Source: Mesorhizobium sp. 65-26 (GTDB taxonomy: Bacteria; Pseudomonadota; Alphaproteobacteria; Rhizobiales; Rhizobiaceae). Taken from it: 64,000 bases of DNA. Below are positions 45,353-53,795 of this stretch, piece by piece. Where the stretch lies: assembly GCA_001899205.1 (NCBI GenBank), contig MKVL01000010.1, positions 701,914-765,913 of the forward strand, in the 5' to 3' direction. The position numbers and the translations under genes were made by a program. The notes below the pieces were generated by a model. The model saw only the letters and a list, made by a program, of their open reading frames with translations. It did not search any database and was not told the origin of the DNA. Position 1 is the stretch's first letter. Each line of letters opens with the position of its first letter.

Positions 45353-45393
45353 GCGCGACCTTTGTTCCTTTCCCGGCGAAAGCTCAAATGCTT

Positions 45394-45423
45394 TTGACCA
45401 GAACGGGCTTGAAAATTTATATC
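45394..45423 (+). promoter_or_regulatory. Predicted sigma-70 promoter of the ClC channel gene
   Basis: TTGACC (45394-45399) and TATATC (45418-45423) are separated by 18 nt, ahead of the start codon at 45492. The -10 element overlaps the MarR-type dyad. Confidence 0.55.
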
Positions 45424-45434
45424 GTGATACGATA
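45420..45434. promoter_or_regulatory. MarR-type operator between divergent marR and clc genes
   Basis: TATCGTGATACGATA is a perfect 6-bp dyad with a 3-bp centre. It overlaps the predicted -10 of the channel gene and lies 68 nt upstream of the MarR start. Size and position fit a MarR dimer site. Confidence 0.65.
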
Positions 45435-45491
45435 CAGCGGGCGGCGCAATCGCGCGCGCCGGGCTGGCGCGCGCCGGAAACAGGACCCACG

Positions 45492-47303
45492 ATGAAATCC
45501 AGCCATGCCGACAAATCCAACCGCGCGGATACTGGCCATCTGCGTGACTTCACCACCGACGCGCGGGTGCTTTTCATCGCGGCCATCGCTGTCGTCGTTG
45601 CCACGGCGGGGCTTTTTGCCGGCATCGCGCTGCTCAAGCTGATCCGGCTCGCCACCAACATTGCCTATTTCGGCCAGTTCAGCTTCGCCGAGCTGCGGCT
45701 CCAGGACACGCCGCTCGGCCATGCGGCCTTCATCATTCCGGTCATCGGCGCGCTGATCATCGGCCTGATGGCCCGGTTCGGCAGCGAGAAGATCCGGGGC
45801 CACGGCATTCCCGAGGCGATCGAGGCGATCCTGCTCGGCCGTTCGCGACTCGACGCCAAGGTGGCCGTTCTGAAGCCGCTGTCGTCGGCGGTCTCCATCG
45901 GCACCGGCGGTCCGTTCGGCGCAGAGGGACCGATCATCATGACCGGCGGCGCCATCGGCTCGCTGATCGCTCAGGCGCTGCCGGTGAGCGACCATGAGCG
46001 CAAGACCTTGCTGGTCGCCGGTGCCGCGGCCGGCATGACCACGGTGTTCGGCACGCCGATCGCGGCCATCATGCTGGCGGTCGAACTGCTCCTGTTCGAA
46101 TGGACGCCGCGCAGCTTCATCCCGGTGGCGGTCGCCGCCATCATCGCCGAGGTCGAACGCACGCTGCTGCACCTGCCTGGGCCGATCTTCCCGTTCCAGG
46201 GCGGCATGGCGGTGTCGGTCGCAGGGCTCGGCGGCTGGGTGCTGATCGGCATCGCGGCAGGACTTCTCTCGGGGCTGCTGACGCAGATGGTCTATGCCTG
46301 CGAGGATGCTTTCCAGAAGCTGCCCATCCACTGGATGTGGTGGCCGATGATCGGCGGCCTTGTGGTCGGCCTCGGCGGGTTGATCGAGCCAAGGGCGCTC
46401 GGCGTCGGCTACGACAACATCGCCGACATGCTGGACGGGCGCACCTTGGCGGCCGCAGCGCTTCTGCTGCTCGTCGTCAAGGCCACGATCTGGTCGGTGG
46501 CGCTCGGTTCGGGGACCTCCGGCGGCGTTCTGGCGCCATTGCTGATCATGGGGGGCGCAATGGGAGCCGTGCTTGCAGGCGTGCTGCCGGCGGCCGATCC
46601 CGGCTTCTGGGCGCTGCTGGCTATGGCCGCGACGATGGGGGGCACGATGCGGGCGCCGCTGACGGCGACCTTCTTCGCGACCGAACTGACCGGCAACACG
46701 CATGTGCTGGTGCCGTTGATCGCGGCCTGCGTCACGGCGCACGCGGTGACGGTGCTGCTGATGAAGCGCTCGATCCTGACCGAGAAAGTGGCGCGCCGCG
46801 GCCACCATCTCGTGCGCGAATATCGCGTCGATCCGTTCGCCCTGACAAGGGTGCGCGAGGTGATGACGACGGCTGTCGAGAGCGTGCCGGCCACCATGAC
46901 GCTGCATGGCGCCGCCGCATTCCTGACCTCGCCGGAGACGCGGCATCCCAGCTTCCCGGTCGTGAACGCCGAGGGCCATGTGCTGGGCGTCATCGATCCG
47001 CCGGCGATCCTGCGCTGGCGCCGCGCCGGCGTGCACAGGACCGCGACGCTGGGCGAATTGCTGTCCGGCGGCAAGGTGACGCTGGCCTATCCGGATGAAT
47101 ATCTGGAGGGGCTCTCGGATAAGCTGCTCCAGGCCAACGTCTCGCATCTGCCGGTCGTCGCGCGCGAGGATGCCAGGTTGGTCGGTTATGTCGGGTGGAA
47201 GGACCTGATGCGCGTCAGGTCGAAGAAGCAGGCGGAGGAGCGCGAGCGTTCGACCATGCTCGGCTTCGGCGCGCGCCGGACCAAAGGGCAGGGCGCCGCG
47301 TGA
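45492..47303 (+). CDS. ClC-type chloride channel/antiporter with C-terminal CBS domains
   Basis: A 603-residue membrane protein. The channel domain (about 25-440) carries the ClC selectivity motifs: GHGIPE (103-108; GSGIP in most homologues) and GPFGAEGP (140-147) with the gating Glu. A second motif region is GTSGGVLAPLLIMGGAMGA. The ion-coupling region has FFATELTGN. Residues about 475-590 are paired CBS domains (VREVMTTAVESVPATMTLHGAAAF, YPDEYLEGLSDKLLQANVSHLPVVA), which bind adenine nucleotides in related proteins. It transports chloride or possibly fluoride/nitrate by family. Divergent marR gene and operator suggest inducible expression. Confidence 0.92.
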   Translation: MKSSHADKSNRADTGHLRDFTTDARVLFIAAIAVVVATAGLFAGIALLKLIRLATNIAYFGQFSFAELRLQDTPLGHAAFIIPVIGALIIGLMARFGSEKIRGHGIPEAIEAILLGRSRLDAKVAVLKPLSSAVSIGTGGPFGAEGPIIMTGGAIGSLIAQALPVSDHERKTLLVAGAAAGMTTVFGTPIAAIMLAVELLLFEWTPRSFIPVAVAAIIAEVERTLLHLPGPIFPFQGGMAVSVAGLGGWVLIGIAAGLLSGLLTQMVYACEDAFQKLPIHWMWWPMIGGLVVGLGGLIEPRALGVGYDNIADMLDGRTLAAAALLLLVVKATIWSVALGSGTSGGVLAPLLIMGGAMGAVLAGVLPAADPGFWALLAMAATMGGTMRAPLTATFFATELTGNTHVLVPLIAACVTAHAVTVLLMKRSILTEKVARRGHHLVREYRVDPFALTRVREVMTTAVESVPATMTLHGAAAFLTSPETRHPSFPVVNAEGHVLGVIDPPAILRWRRAGVHRTATLGELLSGGKVTLAYPDEYLEGLSDKLLQANVSHLPVVAREDARLVGYVGWKDLMRVRSKKQAEERERSTMLGFGARRTKGQGAA

Positions 47304-47304
47304 T

Positions 47305-47361
47305 GCGCCGGAGTGCGAGGCATTTAAGCCTCCGCTTCAATTTTCCAGGTTCATCCGGCGC
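47305..47361 (+). terminator. Nested hairpins after the ClC channel gene
   Basis: An outer inverted repeat GCGCCGGA (47305-47312) / TCCGGCGC (47354-47361) encloses GAGGC-N6-GCCTC (47317-47332) followed by CGCTTCAATTTT. The inner hairpin with its T-rich tail is a plausible intrinsic terminator. Confidence 0.5.
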
Positions 47362-47393
47362 AAAGGCGACCGGCCGGCAAGCTGCGGACGGGT

Positions 47394-47621
47394 TCAGGTC
47401 CTTGCCGGCCCGGTCTTGGCCCAGGCCAGCACATAGAGCCTGAGCGCGGACGACAGGTTTGTTTCGCGCGGTCGGCCTTCGTCGACCTCCGCGACCAGCG
47501 CGGCAAGCGTCATCTTCCTTGCGGCGGAGATGGCGACGAGGTCGTCGTAGAACGGTTTTTCCAGCGAATAGCTGGTGCGATGTCCGCGGATCGTCACCGA
47601 ACGTTTTTCAACCGGGCTCAC
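47394..47621 (-). CDS. Ribbon-helix-helix (RHH_4-type) domain protein
   Basis: A 75-residue protein with the RHH pattern KRSVTIRGHRTSYSLEKPFYDDLVAISAARKMTLAALVAEVDEGRPRETNLSSALRLYVL. This is typical of small alphaproteobacterial ribbon-helix-helix proteins, which bind DNA as dimers or act as small regulators. The start is probably GTG 47621, about 10 nt after the stop of the DUF4169 gene, with no strong ribosome-binding site, suggesting translational coupling. The longer frame to 47705 is not domain-like. Confidence 0.8.
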   Translation of the reverse strand: MSPVEKRSVTIRGHRTSYSLEKPFYDDLVAISAARKMTLAALVAEVDEGRPRETNLSSALRLYVLAWAKTGPART

Positions 47622-47631
47622 CGCCGACCGT

Positions 47632-47829
47632 TCAACGGTCTTCCGGTCCGGCCGGCTTTTCGCGGCGATGACCGGCGACAAAATCCTCGCCGCGCTCGGC
47701 GACAAGTCTGTCGCGTTCCTTTTCGGCTTTCGTGCGGCCGTGCAGCGCGCGGTTCTGGCCGGCGACGCGTTCCTTCTCCGCCCGCGCCTTCTGCTTGCGG
47801 GCCTGGCGGAGATTGACGATGTCGGCCAT
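47632..47829 (-). CDS. DUF4169 family small protein
   Basis: A 65-residue, highly charged helical protein starting MADIVNLRQARKQKARAEKE, the DUF4169 signature, followed by RALHGRTKAEKERDRLVAERGEDFVAGHRRE. Function unknown. It sits between sspB (25 nt upstream) and the RHH gene (10 nt downstream) on the same strand; the three form a likely operon. Confidence 0.85.
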   Translation of the reverse strand: MADIVNLRQARKQKARAEKERVAGQNRALHGRTKAEKERDRLVAERGEDFVAGHRREKPAGPEDR

Positions 47830-47854
47830 GGCTCGGTTGCTTGCTGGAGACGGG

Positions 47855-48391
47855 CTATTTCTTGCGGAAGGCGTCGAGGGAGACGACTTCGGCGCTCTTG
47901 GAAGCATCGGCGGCGGCCGGCTTCTTCTCCGCGTCGTCGGCGTTTTTCTTCTTCGGCTCGGGTTTCTTTTCAGCGGCCACGGCGCGAGGCTCGGGAGCAG
48001 GGCGTGCGGGCGCTTCCTCGGCCGCCGCGCCTTCCGTCTTGACGTCGAACTCGAGCTCGAAATTCACCGACGGGTCGTAGAAACCGCGCACCGCTGAGAA
48101 TGGGATTTCCAGCTTCTCCGGCACGTCCGAGAAAGACAGGCCGACCTCGAAGCCGGTGTCGGTCACCTTGAGGTCCCAGTACTGGAACTGGATGACGATG
48201 GTCATCTGTTCGGGATAGCGCTCGCGCAAGCGCGACGAGACGCGCACACCAGGGGCGCCGGTCAGGAAGGTGATGAAGAAATGATGGTTGCCGGGAAGGC
48301 CGGTGCGCGCCACCTCAGCCAGGACCTTGCGCATGACGCCGCGCAATGCCTCCTGGGCCAGGATGTCGTAGCGAATGTGGTCGTCGGCCAT
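47855..48391 (-). CDS. sspB: SspB-family ClpXP adaptor/stringent starvation protein
   Basis: SspB tethers ssrA-tagged proteins to ClpXP for degradation. The 178-residue product has the alphaproteobacterial SspB fold (about 1-120: DDHIRYDILAQEALRGVMRKVLAEVARTGLPGNHHFFITFLTGAPGVRVS, then MTIVIQFQYWDLKVTDTGFEVGLSFSDVPEKLEIPFSAVRGFYDPSVNFELEF). A flexible Ala/Pro/Lys linker leads to a C-terminal tail, EVVSLDAFRKK, which would be the ClpX-binding tail. It fits functionally with the tmRNA gene 3 kb away. Confidence 0.93.
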   Translation of the reverse strand: MADDHIRYDILAQEALRGVMRKVLAEVARTGLPGNHHFFITFLTGAPGVRVSSRLRERYPEQMTIVIQFQYWDLKVTDTGFEVGLSFSDVPEKLEIPFSAVRGFYDPSVNFELEFDVKTEGAAAEEAPARPAPEPRAVAAEKKPEPKKKNADDAEKKPAAADASKSAEVVSLDAFRKK

Positions 48392-48509
48392 CGTCTGGTC
48401 GGGTTCCGTTGAATCGTCCGCATAGCTGTAATCAAGCTTGAGGGCGGCGTAAACCGCATATAGCGCTCGGTCGAGCGGCGATACCGCCGATTGCCGACGA
48501 TTTGATCGC

Positions 48510-49199
48510 TCAGGCTTCTGCGAGGACAGGATGCCGTTCGCCGACGGCAACGTTCCGCCGGGCGCCGAAGGCACGCAGGAAAGTGCGCACGCCGTTGGTC
48601 GCGGAGCGCAGGACATCCTCCTCGCGCGGCGTGCCGCCGAGCATGAAGGTGGTCTGGAGCTCGGCGTTGACGAGGCCGAGGAACTGGCGCGCGGCCACGT
48701 CGGGATCGTCGATCGCGAGGTGGCCGCCATGCGCCAGCCGGGCGAAGCGGGCGGCAATCGCGGGCAATGTCCGGCCAGGGCCCTGTTCGAGCCATTCGGC
48801 GAACAGTTCGGGATAGCGCTCGCCCTCGGCCTGGATCAGCTTGCGCAGGAACTTGCCGTCGCGGCTGCAGATGCAATTGCGGTTGAGACGCACGGCAAAG
48901 CCGATCAGGTCGGCCTCGAGATCGACCGGCTGGTCGGGAAATGTGGCTATGGTGGCGAAGATGCCTGCGTTGCAGCGCTCGGTCAGGTCGCGCACAACGG
49001 CGATGAAAAGCCTCTCCTTGTCGCCGTGATGATTGTACACGGTCTGGCGCGAGACGCCCGCCTCGGCTGAGATCAGGTCGATATTGGCGCCGGCGAAGCC
49101 TTCACGGCAGAAGACGGACGCAGCCGCCTCGACGATCGAGACACGCTTGGCTTCGTGGCCGCGTGGCGGGAAAGTGTCAGGAGACACGCTGGTTTTCAT
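48510..49199 (-). CDS. TetR family transcriptional regulator
   Basis: A 229-residue repressor. The TetR helix-turn-helix is residues about 20-66 (VSIVEAAASVFCREGFAGANIDLISAEAGVSRQTVYNHHGDKERLF). The C-terminal domain (about 75-210) is the AefR/TetR_C-type ligand pocket (QAEGERYPELFAEWLEQG). It is divergent from a Bcr/CflA-type drug exporter with a perfect 22-bp operator between them, so it probably represses that exporter and itself until a toxic ligand binds. Confidence 0.93.
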   Translation of the reverse strand: MKTSVSPDTFPPRGHEAKRVSIVEAAASVFCREGFAGANIDLISAEAGVSRQTVYNHHGDKERLFIAVVRDLTERCNAGIFATIATFPDQPVDLEADLIGFAVRLNRNCICSRDGKFLRKLIQAEGERYPELFAEWLEQGPGRTLPAIAARFARLAHGGHLAIDDPDVAARQFLGLVNAELQTTFMLGGTPREEDVLRSATNGVRTFLRAFGARRNVAVGERHPVLAEA

Positions 49200-49219
49200 G
49201 AAAATCTATATAGAGGTGA

Positions 49220-49248
49220 TTGACGATTTAGACAAGGCTGTCTAAATT
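49220..49248 (+). promoter_or_regulatory. Predicted promoter of the Bcr/CflA exporter gene
   Basis: TTGACG (49220-49225), a 17-nt spacer and TAAATT (49243-49248). The spacer is almost filled by the TetR operator, so bound repressor would block RNA polymerase directly. Confidence 0.55.
49226..49247. promoter_or_regulatory. TetR operator between the divergent tetR and exporter genes
   Basis: ATTTAGACA and TGTCTAAAT form a perfect 9-bp dyad around the centre AGGC. It lies 27 nt from the tetR start and inside the predicted exporter promoter. The inner TAGACA-N4-TGTCTA also occurs at 12713-12730. Confidence 0.8.
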
Positions 49249-49365
49249 TGTTGACATTGAAAGTCGCGGTATTGGCTCCGAGAGAGAGTCGGAACGCGTC
49301 GGGATGGAACGTCCTTGGGTTCGAGCCGCACTAGCGGCGGCAGCCAGATCCGAAAGAAACCTATC

Positions 49366-50571
49366 ATGAGTCCCAAATTCCTCCGCATCGCGGTCGTGCT
49401 CGGCCTGTTGTCCGCGATCGGCCCGTTCGCCATCGATATGTACCTTCCGGCGCTGCCGTCGATCGGCGAGGATTTCAAGGCCGGGACGTCCGCGGTCCAG
49501 ATGAGCCTGCTGATCTTCTTCCTCGCCATGGGGGCGGGCCAGATCGTCGTCGGGCCGATCTCCGACATGGTCGGGCGCAAGCTGCCGCTCTACGGCGGGC
49601 TGGCCCTGTTCATGGTCGGCGGCATCGGCTCGGCGCTGGCGCCATCCATCGAATGGCTGATCGCTTTCCGTTTCGTGCAGGGACTGGGCGCCAGCGCCGG
49701 CATGGCGGTGCCGCGCGCCATCGTGCGCGACCTCCATACGGGCACGGAGGCGGCGAAGCTCATGTCGCTGCTGATGCTGGTGTTCTCGGTGTCGCCGATC
49801 CTGGCGCCGCTGACCGGCAGCCTGATCATCGAGGGCTTTGGCTGGCGCGCGGTGTTCTGGACGGTGTCCGGCGCGGCGGCGCTGGCGACGATCCTGCTGG
49901 CGACGGGTCTCACCGAGACGCGCCCGGTCGAAGAGCGGGCCGGGTCTTCCTTCGGCAGCGCGCTCAAGGGGTATCGCTTCCTGATGGGCGACCGCAACTT
50001 CCTCGGGCTGACGGCGATCGCCGGCTTCGCGATCTCCAGCTTCTTCGTCTACCTGTCGAGCTCGTCCTTCATCCTGATCGACCATTACGGGCTGTCGCCG
50101 TCGCTCTACAGCGTGTTCTTCTCGATCAACGCGGTGGCGTTCATCGGCATGTCGCAGCTTACCGGCACGCTCGCCAACCGATTTGGATTGCGGCGCGTGG
50201 TGCGCGTCGCCGTCACCGGCTACGCCACGACGATGGTGGTGCTGCTGGCGGTGATGGCCACGGGCGTCGACCGGCTCGACGTGCTGGCGGTGCTCCTGTT
50301 CATCGGCTACGGCTTCGTCGGCCTGGTCATTCCGACCACCTCGGTGCTGGCCATGGAGGAGCACGGCGCCATCGCCGGCACCGCTTCGGCGCTGATGGGC
50401 ACGCTGCACTTCGCCATCGGCGCGGTCGCCATGGGCGTGGCCGGCCTGTTCTTCGACGGCACGCCGCTGCCGATGGTTGCCGGCATCGCCATCTGCGCGG
50501 TGCTGTCTTTCACGCTGGCGCAGTTCACGCTCGGCCGGAGCCGGGAGGCTGTCGAGGCTCCTGCGGAATAG
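49366..50571 (+). CDS. Bcr/CflA-type MFS drug-resistance exporter
   Basis: A 401-residue major-facilitator transporter with 12 helices. The Bcr/CflA start (RIAVVLGLLSAIGPFAIDMYLPALPSIGEDF), motif A (GPISDMVGRKLPLYGGLALF) and motif C region (MLVFSVSPILAPLTGSLIIEGFGWRAVFW) are all present. It expels drugs such as bicyclomycin or chloramphenicol-type compounds by family; the substrate here is unknown. Start at ATG 49366 with a modest GAAAG upstream. An intrinsic terminator follows the stop. Confidence 0.92.
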   Translation: MSPKFLRIAVVLGLLSAIGPFAIDMYLPALPSIGEDFKAGTSAVQMSLLIFFLAMGAGQIVVGPISDMVGRKLPLYGGLALFMVGGIGSALAPSIEWLIAFRFVQGLGASAGMAVPRAIVRDLHTGTEAAKLMSLLMLVFSVSPILAPLTGSLIIEGFGWRAVFWTVSGAAALATILLATGLTETRPVEERAGSSFGSALKGYRFLMGDRNFLGLTAIAGFAISSFFVYLSSSSFILIDHYGLSPSLYSVFFSINAVAFIGMSQLTGTLANRFGLRRVVRVAVTGYATTMVVLLAVMATGVDRLDVLAVLLFIGYGFVGLVIPTTSVLAMEEHGAIAGTASALMGTLHFAIGAVAMGVAGLFFDGTPLPMVAGIAICAVLSFTLAQFTLGRSREAVEAPAE

Positions 50572-50599
50572 CGATCGTCATTGCGAATTGGAGAGTTGG

Positions 50600-50625
50600 A
50601 AAGGCCGGGTCACCCCGGCCTTTTT
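50600..50625 (+). terminator. Intrinsic terminator after the exporter gene
   Basis: AAGGCCGGG (50601-50609) and CCCGGCCTT (50614-50622) form a perfect 9-bp stem with a TCAC loop and a T5 tail. It may also serve the convergent gene ending at 50635. Confidence 0.88.
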
Positions 50626-50634
50626 CATATCGCC

Positions 50635-51186
50635 TCACGCGATTCCGGCTTCGGAGAGAATCATCCGCAGCCTTGTCTCGACCGGAGCGCGTGGCAGTTC
50701 GAGAAGCTCGTAACCGAGTTCCGCATAGACCTTGCTTACCGCCCGAAAGGTGCGTTCCGCCTCGTCGAGCGTCTGCTTTCTTTCGGTATCCTGCTCGAAG
50801 ATGTCGGGCCAGGGCGGGGCGATGAAGACGCGCCTGTTGTAGCGGAAGCGGCGGGCCGCGTTGGCGATATGGTCGGGCACTGGCAGGCCGCAAAGCCTGA
50901 GATAGCCCATCGTGTCGGGAACGCCGCGATCGAAAAACACCGGCCCGGCTTCGCCGAGCGCCACCTGGTAGGAGCGCAGTTCCCACGACAGCATGAGTTC
51001 GGCGAAGAGCGACCGGTCGGCCCAGGGCAGGGCGGCGCCGCCGATCGCCTGCTGGTCGCGGATGATGCCACGTCCGGCCTCGGCCGCGGTGGCGAAGCCC
51101 CGCTTTGCCAAGGCTTCGATCAATGTGGTCTTGCCGGAACCGGGGCCGCCGGTCAGCACGAAGAATCGGTCGGAATCGTCTCGCAT
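50635..51186 (-). CDS. Small P-loop ATPase/kinase-like protein (AAA_28 type)
   Basis: A 183-residue protein with Walker A GGPGSGKTT (about 14-22) and a second acidic segment VFFDRGVPDTMGY near the middle. A lid-like NRRVFIAPPWPDIFEQDTERKQTLDEAERTF segment is characteristic of the NadR-kinase-like AAA_28 family. It presumably phosphorylates a small molecule or acts as an NTPase; substrate unknown. ATG 51186 is preferred because the P-loop then lies near the N-terminus. Confidence 0.82.
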   Translation of the reverse strand: MRDDSDRFFVLTGGPGSGKTTLIEALAKRGFATAAEAGRGIIRDQQAIGGAALPWADRSLFAELMLSWELRSYQVALGEAGPVFFDRGVPDTMGYLRLCGLPVPDHIANAARRFRYNRRVFIAPPWPDIFEQDTERKQTLDEAERTFRAVSKVYAELGYELLELPRAPVETRLRMILSEAGIA

Positions 51187-51304
51187 TGTCGTCCATCCGG
51201 AAAATGACGACAGGCGCGCTCGCAAGGACGCGCCTCGACCGGCCACGGATGGCCTGCGGCACGCCCGAAGCGTCCTGTCATGAGGGAAATGTGAAAGGGG
51301 AGAA

Positions 51305-51625
51305 GTGGAGGTTTCTGTTGCCAGGTACCTCCGAACCCCGCCTAGAAGTGCGAACCGCTAGGGCTTGATTTGAAGCGTTCGCGCCGCATTAAGCAGCGAG
51401 ACGAGCTTCCGCATAGTTGTCGTTGGCAACTATAAGTTTAGCCCGATGACGGTGGTACAATGCCGGGCAAAAGTGCGATCTTTACACCTTCGTCGATCCT
51501 ATTTCGCCCCCAGCAGAAGCCGCTCCGTCGCCAGAGCGGCTTTTGGTGGAGGCGCCGGGTACCGCCCCCGGGTCCGAACGGCTTATTTCATCGCCTGTTT
51601 ATCGCCATAGTCGGTCAAGCCGACG
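51305..51625 (-). ncRNA. ssrA: Circularly permuted two-piece tmRNA (ssrA)
   Basis: tmRNA rescues stalled ribosomes and adds a degradation tag. Transcribed right to left, the acceptor piece comes first: it ends with a T-arm (CCGGG-7-nt loop-CCCGG), acceptor strand CGCCTCC, discriminator A and encoded CCA (51544-51546). A 32-nt intervening hairpin (51512-51543) is expected to be removed. The coding piece then begins GGGGGCG (51505-51511), which pairs with the acceptor strand (one G-U). The tag frame is 51392-51427, encoding ANDNYAEARLAA, with TAA at 51389-51391. A TATATT-like -10 lies at 51631-51636. The outer ends are approximate. This permuted form is a hallmark of alphaproteobacteria. Confidence 0.93.
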
Positions 51626-51828
51626 AAGCGAATATAGGGGGGTGGCGCGAGAAATGAAAGGCCGCAATCGCGGTTTGTCGGTGATCCCAAAACGATGGCG
51701 CAAGGGTTGACTCGGGCGCGCTCTCACCACAAGCTTCGCGGCGGTGAGGAACTGCCACCTAGCGCACAAGTTGCGAAGCGCGCCACAGCCCTCATCGATC
51801 GCATTTTGGCGCCGACGAGGGGAAACCG

Positions 51829-52140
51829 ATGTCCGACTATCTCGCAGACGTGAAGAAATACGACGCCTCGGCCAATGCCGAAGCGGTCGACAAGATTGTC
51901 AAGCATCTGGGCATCGCGCTCAGGAGCCGCGATTCGTCGCTGGTTTCCTGCACCGACCCGAAGGAGCTTGAGCGCGTCAGGGAAAGCTGGGTGGGCAAGA
52001 AGCTCGGCATTGCCGACGCGAAGAAGGCCGACGCCGCGATCGAGAAGGTGTGCAAGGCCATGCATGCCGACCATTCAAAGCACCGCGTCACCTTCTACTA
52101 TCTGGTGGCGAAGGACCTCGGCAAACTCGGCTCTCTCTAG
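51829..52140 (+). CDS. DUF2853 family protein
   Basis: A 103-residue soluble helical protein: MSDYLADVKKYDASANAEAV, then KIVKHLGIALRSRDSSLVSCTDPKELERVRESWVGKKLGI and HRVTFYYLVAKDLGKL, matching DUF2853. Function unknown. ATG 51829 follows GAGGGGAAA. It is divergent from ssrA with about 200 nt between. Confidence 0.85.
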   Translation: MSDYLADVKKYDASANAEAVDKIVKHLGIALRSRDSSLVSCTDPKELERVRESWVGKKLGIADAKKADAAIEKVCKAMHADHSKHRVTFYYLVAKDLGKLGSL

Positions 52141-52468
52141 GGCTCTTCTGAAGCACTTTCTCGCCTGAAAAGTCTGCGACTTTCGGGTTCGTGCTGTAAG
52201 GTGCCGCCGCGATTTCCGTGGCGCGGCCTCCGGGGCGGGACGGAAACGCCGCGCCTGCGGAGCGTGTTGCTCTCCCGGCAAACATGGCTGAGGACGATCG
52301 GGGCATGCCTGTGCATGTCCCCGTTCATTCCCGGCGGCGGCCACCAGTTGTGCCGCTTGATTTCGAGCTGGTGGCGTGCCGGACCTGTGGACAGCATGCC
52401 CGCTTTGCAGTGTTCGGCGGCGTCTGCCTCGGCTATGATGACCCGACACTCGAATCGGGCCGGATTCC
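52141..52468. other. Intergenic stretch upstream of thyA
   Basis: About 330 nt. One frame (52218 onward) encodes a short plausible-looking segment, VPLDFELVACRTCGQHARFA, but runs into thyA in another frame without a proper end, so I do not call a gene. It should contain the thyA promoter. Confidence 0.4.
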
Positions 52469-53263
52469 ATGCGCCAGTATCTCGACCTCCTGCAGCACGT
52501 GCTGGACAACGGCGTTGACCGTGGTGATCGCACGGGCACCGGCACGCGCTCGGTGTTCGGCTACCAGATGCGCTTCGACCTCTCGCGCGGCTTTCCCGTC
52601 ACCACCACCAAGAAGCTGCATCTGAAGTCGATCATCCACGAGCTCCTCTGGTTCCTGGCCGGCGACACCAACATCAAGTACCTCAAGGACCATGGTGTCT
52701 CGATCTGGGACGAATGGGCCGACGAGAATGGCGATCTCGGGCCGGTCTATGGCAAGCAGTGGCGTTCGTGGCCCGACGGCAATGGCGGCGTGATCGACCA
52801 GATCGCCAATCTCCTGATCGAGATCCGCCGCAATCCCAATTCGCGCCGGCTGATCGTCTCGGCGTGGAACCCTGCCGAAGTGGAGGCGATGGCGCTGCCG
52901 CCCTGCCATTGCCTGTTCCAGTTCTACGTCTCGCAGGGCCGTCTTTCCTGCCAGCTCTACCAGCGCTCGGGCGACATTTTCCTCGGCGTGCCCTTCAACA
53001 TCGCTTCCTACGCGCTGCTGACGATGATGGTGGCGCAGGTCACTGGTCTGAAAGCGGGCGATTTCGTCCACACGCTCGGTGACGCGCATCTCTACGCGAA
53101 CCATTTCGAGCAGGCGCGCGAGCAATTGCGGCGTACGCCGAGGACTTTGCCGACAATGCGTATCAATCCCGACGTGAAGGACCTCTTTGCCTTCCGTTTC
53201 GAGGACTTCCAGCTCGAGAATTATGAGGCCGACGCCTCGATCCGGGCGCCGATCGCGGTATAA
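52469..53263 (+). CDS. thyA: Thymidylate synthase ThyA
   Basis: Converts dUMP to dTMP using methylenetetrahydrofolate, producing dihydrofolate. The 264-residue length equals the E. coli enzyme. Key elements: [18 protein letters not shown] (phosphate-binding Arg, 21-38), the catalytic Cys146 in [12 protein letters not shown], the dUMP-binding [25 protein letters not shown], and the C-terminal IAV. The dihydrofolate it makes is recycled by FolA, encoded 6 kb downstream. Confidence 0.97.
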   Translation: MRQYLDLLQHVLDNGVDRGDRTGTGTRSVFGYQMRFDLSRGFPVTTTKKLHLKSIIHELLWFLAGDTNIKYLKDHGVSIWDEWADENGDLGPVYGKQWRSWPDGNGGVIDQIANLLIEIRRNPNSRRLIVSAWNPAEVEAMALPPCHCLFQFYVSQGRLSCQLYQRSGDIFLGVPFNIASYALLTMMVAQVTGLKAGDFVHTLGDAHLYANHFEQAREQLRRTPRTLPTMRINPDVKDLFAFRFEDFQLENYEADASIRAPIAV

Positions 53264-53299
53264 GCGACGCCAGGTGGCGCGACCTGGTCGCCGGATAGG

Positions 53300-53791
53300 T
53301 TATCCGATCTCGAAGTCGCCTGTCTGCGGCGGCGCTATCGGCTTGAACAGTTCGCGATCGGGCTTCAGGTCCAGCAACGGCGTGCCGTCGACGCAATCCA
53401 TGCCCTTCACCAGCAGAGTTGCTCCCTCGAAGCCGACGAGGGTGGCGATCGACGTGCCGATCGGGTTTGGCCGCACCGGCGAACGCAATGCGAAGGTGCC
53501 GCGCGTGCTGCCGTCATTGGCCGGGCTCTGCATGACAAGGTCGCGCCGCGACAGGTGCAGCCAATAGAGCACCTCGAGCCTTTCGAACGCTGCGACGCCT
53601 GCCAACGCCTCGCGCCACGGATCGAATACTTCGATCCGGCACACCGGACCGTCGGCGCGGCCCTGGCGCGGCGTTACCATCCGCGAGGTCCAAGGGGTGC
53701 GGATGACGCCGATGAACACCAGCCCCGCGTCGGTCGGCGGCGGCGGGGCGACGGCGCGCTCGCCCTGCCTGATCTCGTTTTCGCGCACCAT
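53300..53791 (-). CDS. trmO: tRNA (t6A37) methyltransferase TrmO/TsaA-type
   Basis: TrmO uses SAM to N6-methylate t6A37 of certain tRNAs. The 163-residue protein has the single-domain beta-barrel family motifs: [10 protein letters not shown] (about 25-34), [22 protein letters not shown] (about 94-115) with the conserved RPNPIG, and the C-terminal [11 protein letters not shown]. It starts 5 nt after the stop of the Mop gene on the same strand, forming a two-gene unit. Confidence 0.88.
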   Translation of the reverse strand: MVRENEIRQGERAVAPPPPTDAGLVFIGVIRTPWTSRMVTPRQGRADGPVCRIEVFDPWREALAGVAAFERLEVLYWLHLSRRDLVMQSPANDGSTRGTFALRSPVRPNPIGTSIATLVGFEGATLLVKGMDCVDGTPLLDLKPDRELFKPIAPPQTGDFEIG

Positions 53792-53795
53792 GTCG

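Noticed and set aside
45417-47147. 576-codon minus-strand frame opposite the ClC gene
   Set aside because: Antisense shadow of a clear ClC channel; no membrane or globular pattern.
51571-51625. tRNA gene suggested by the T-arm-like and CCA-bearing sequence
   Set aside because: The acceptor and T-arm belong to the permuted tmRNA; there is no anticodon arm, and the tag frame lies in the same transcript.
52218-52625. Open frame upstream of thyA with a CRTCGQ Cys-x2-Cys-like segment
   Set aside because: It has no clear start signal and runs through the thyA coding region in another frame; only a short internal part looks protein-like.
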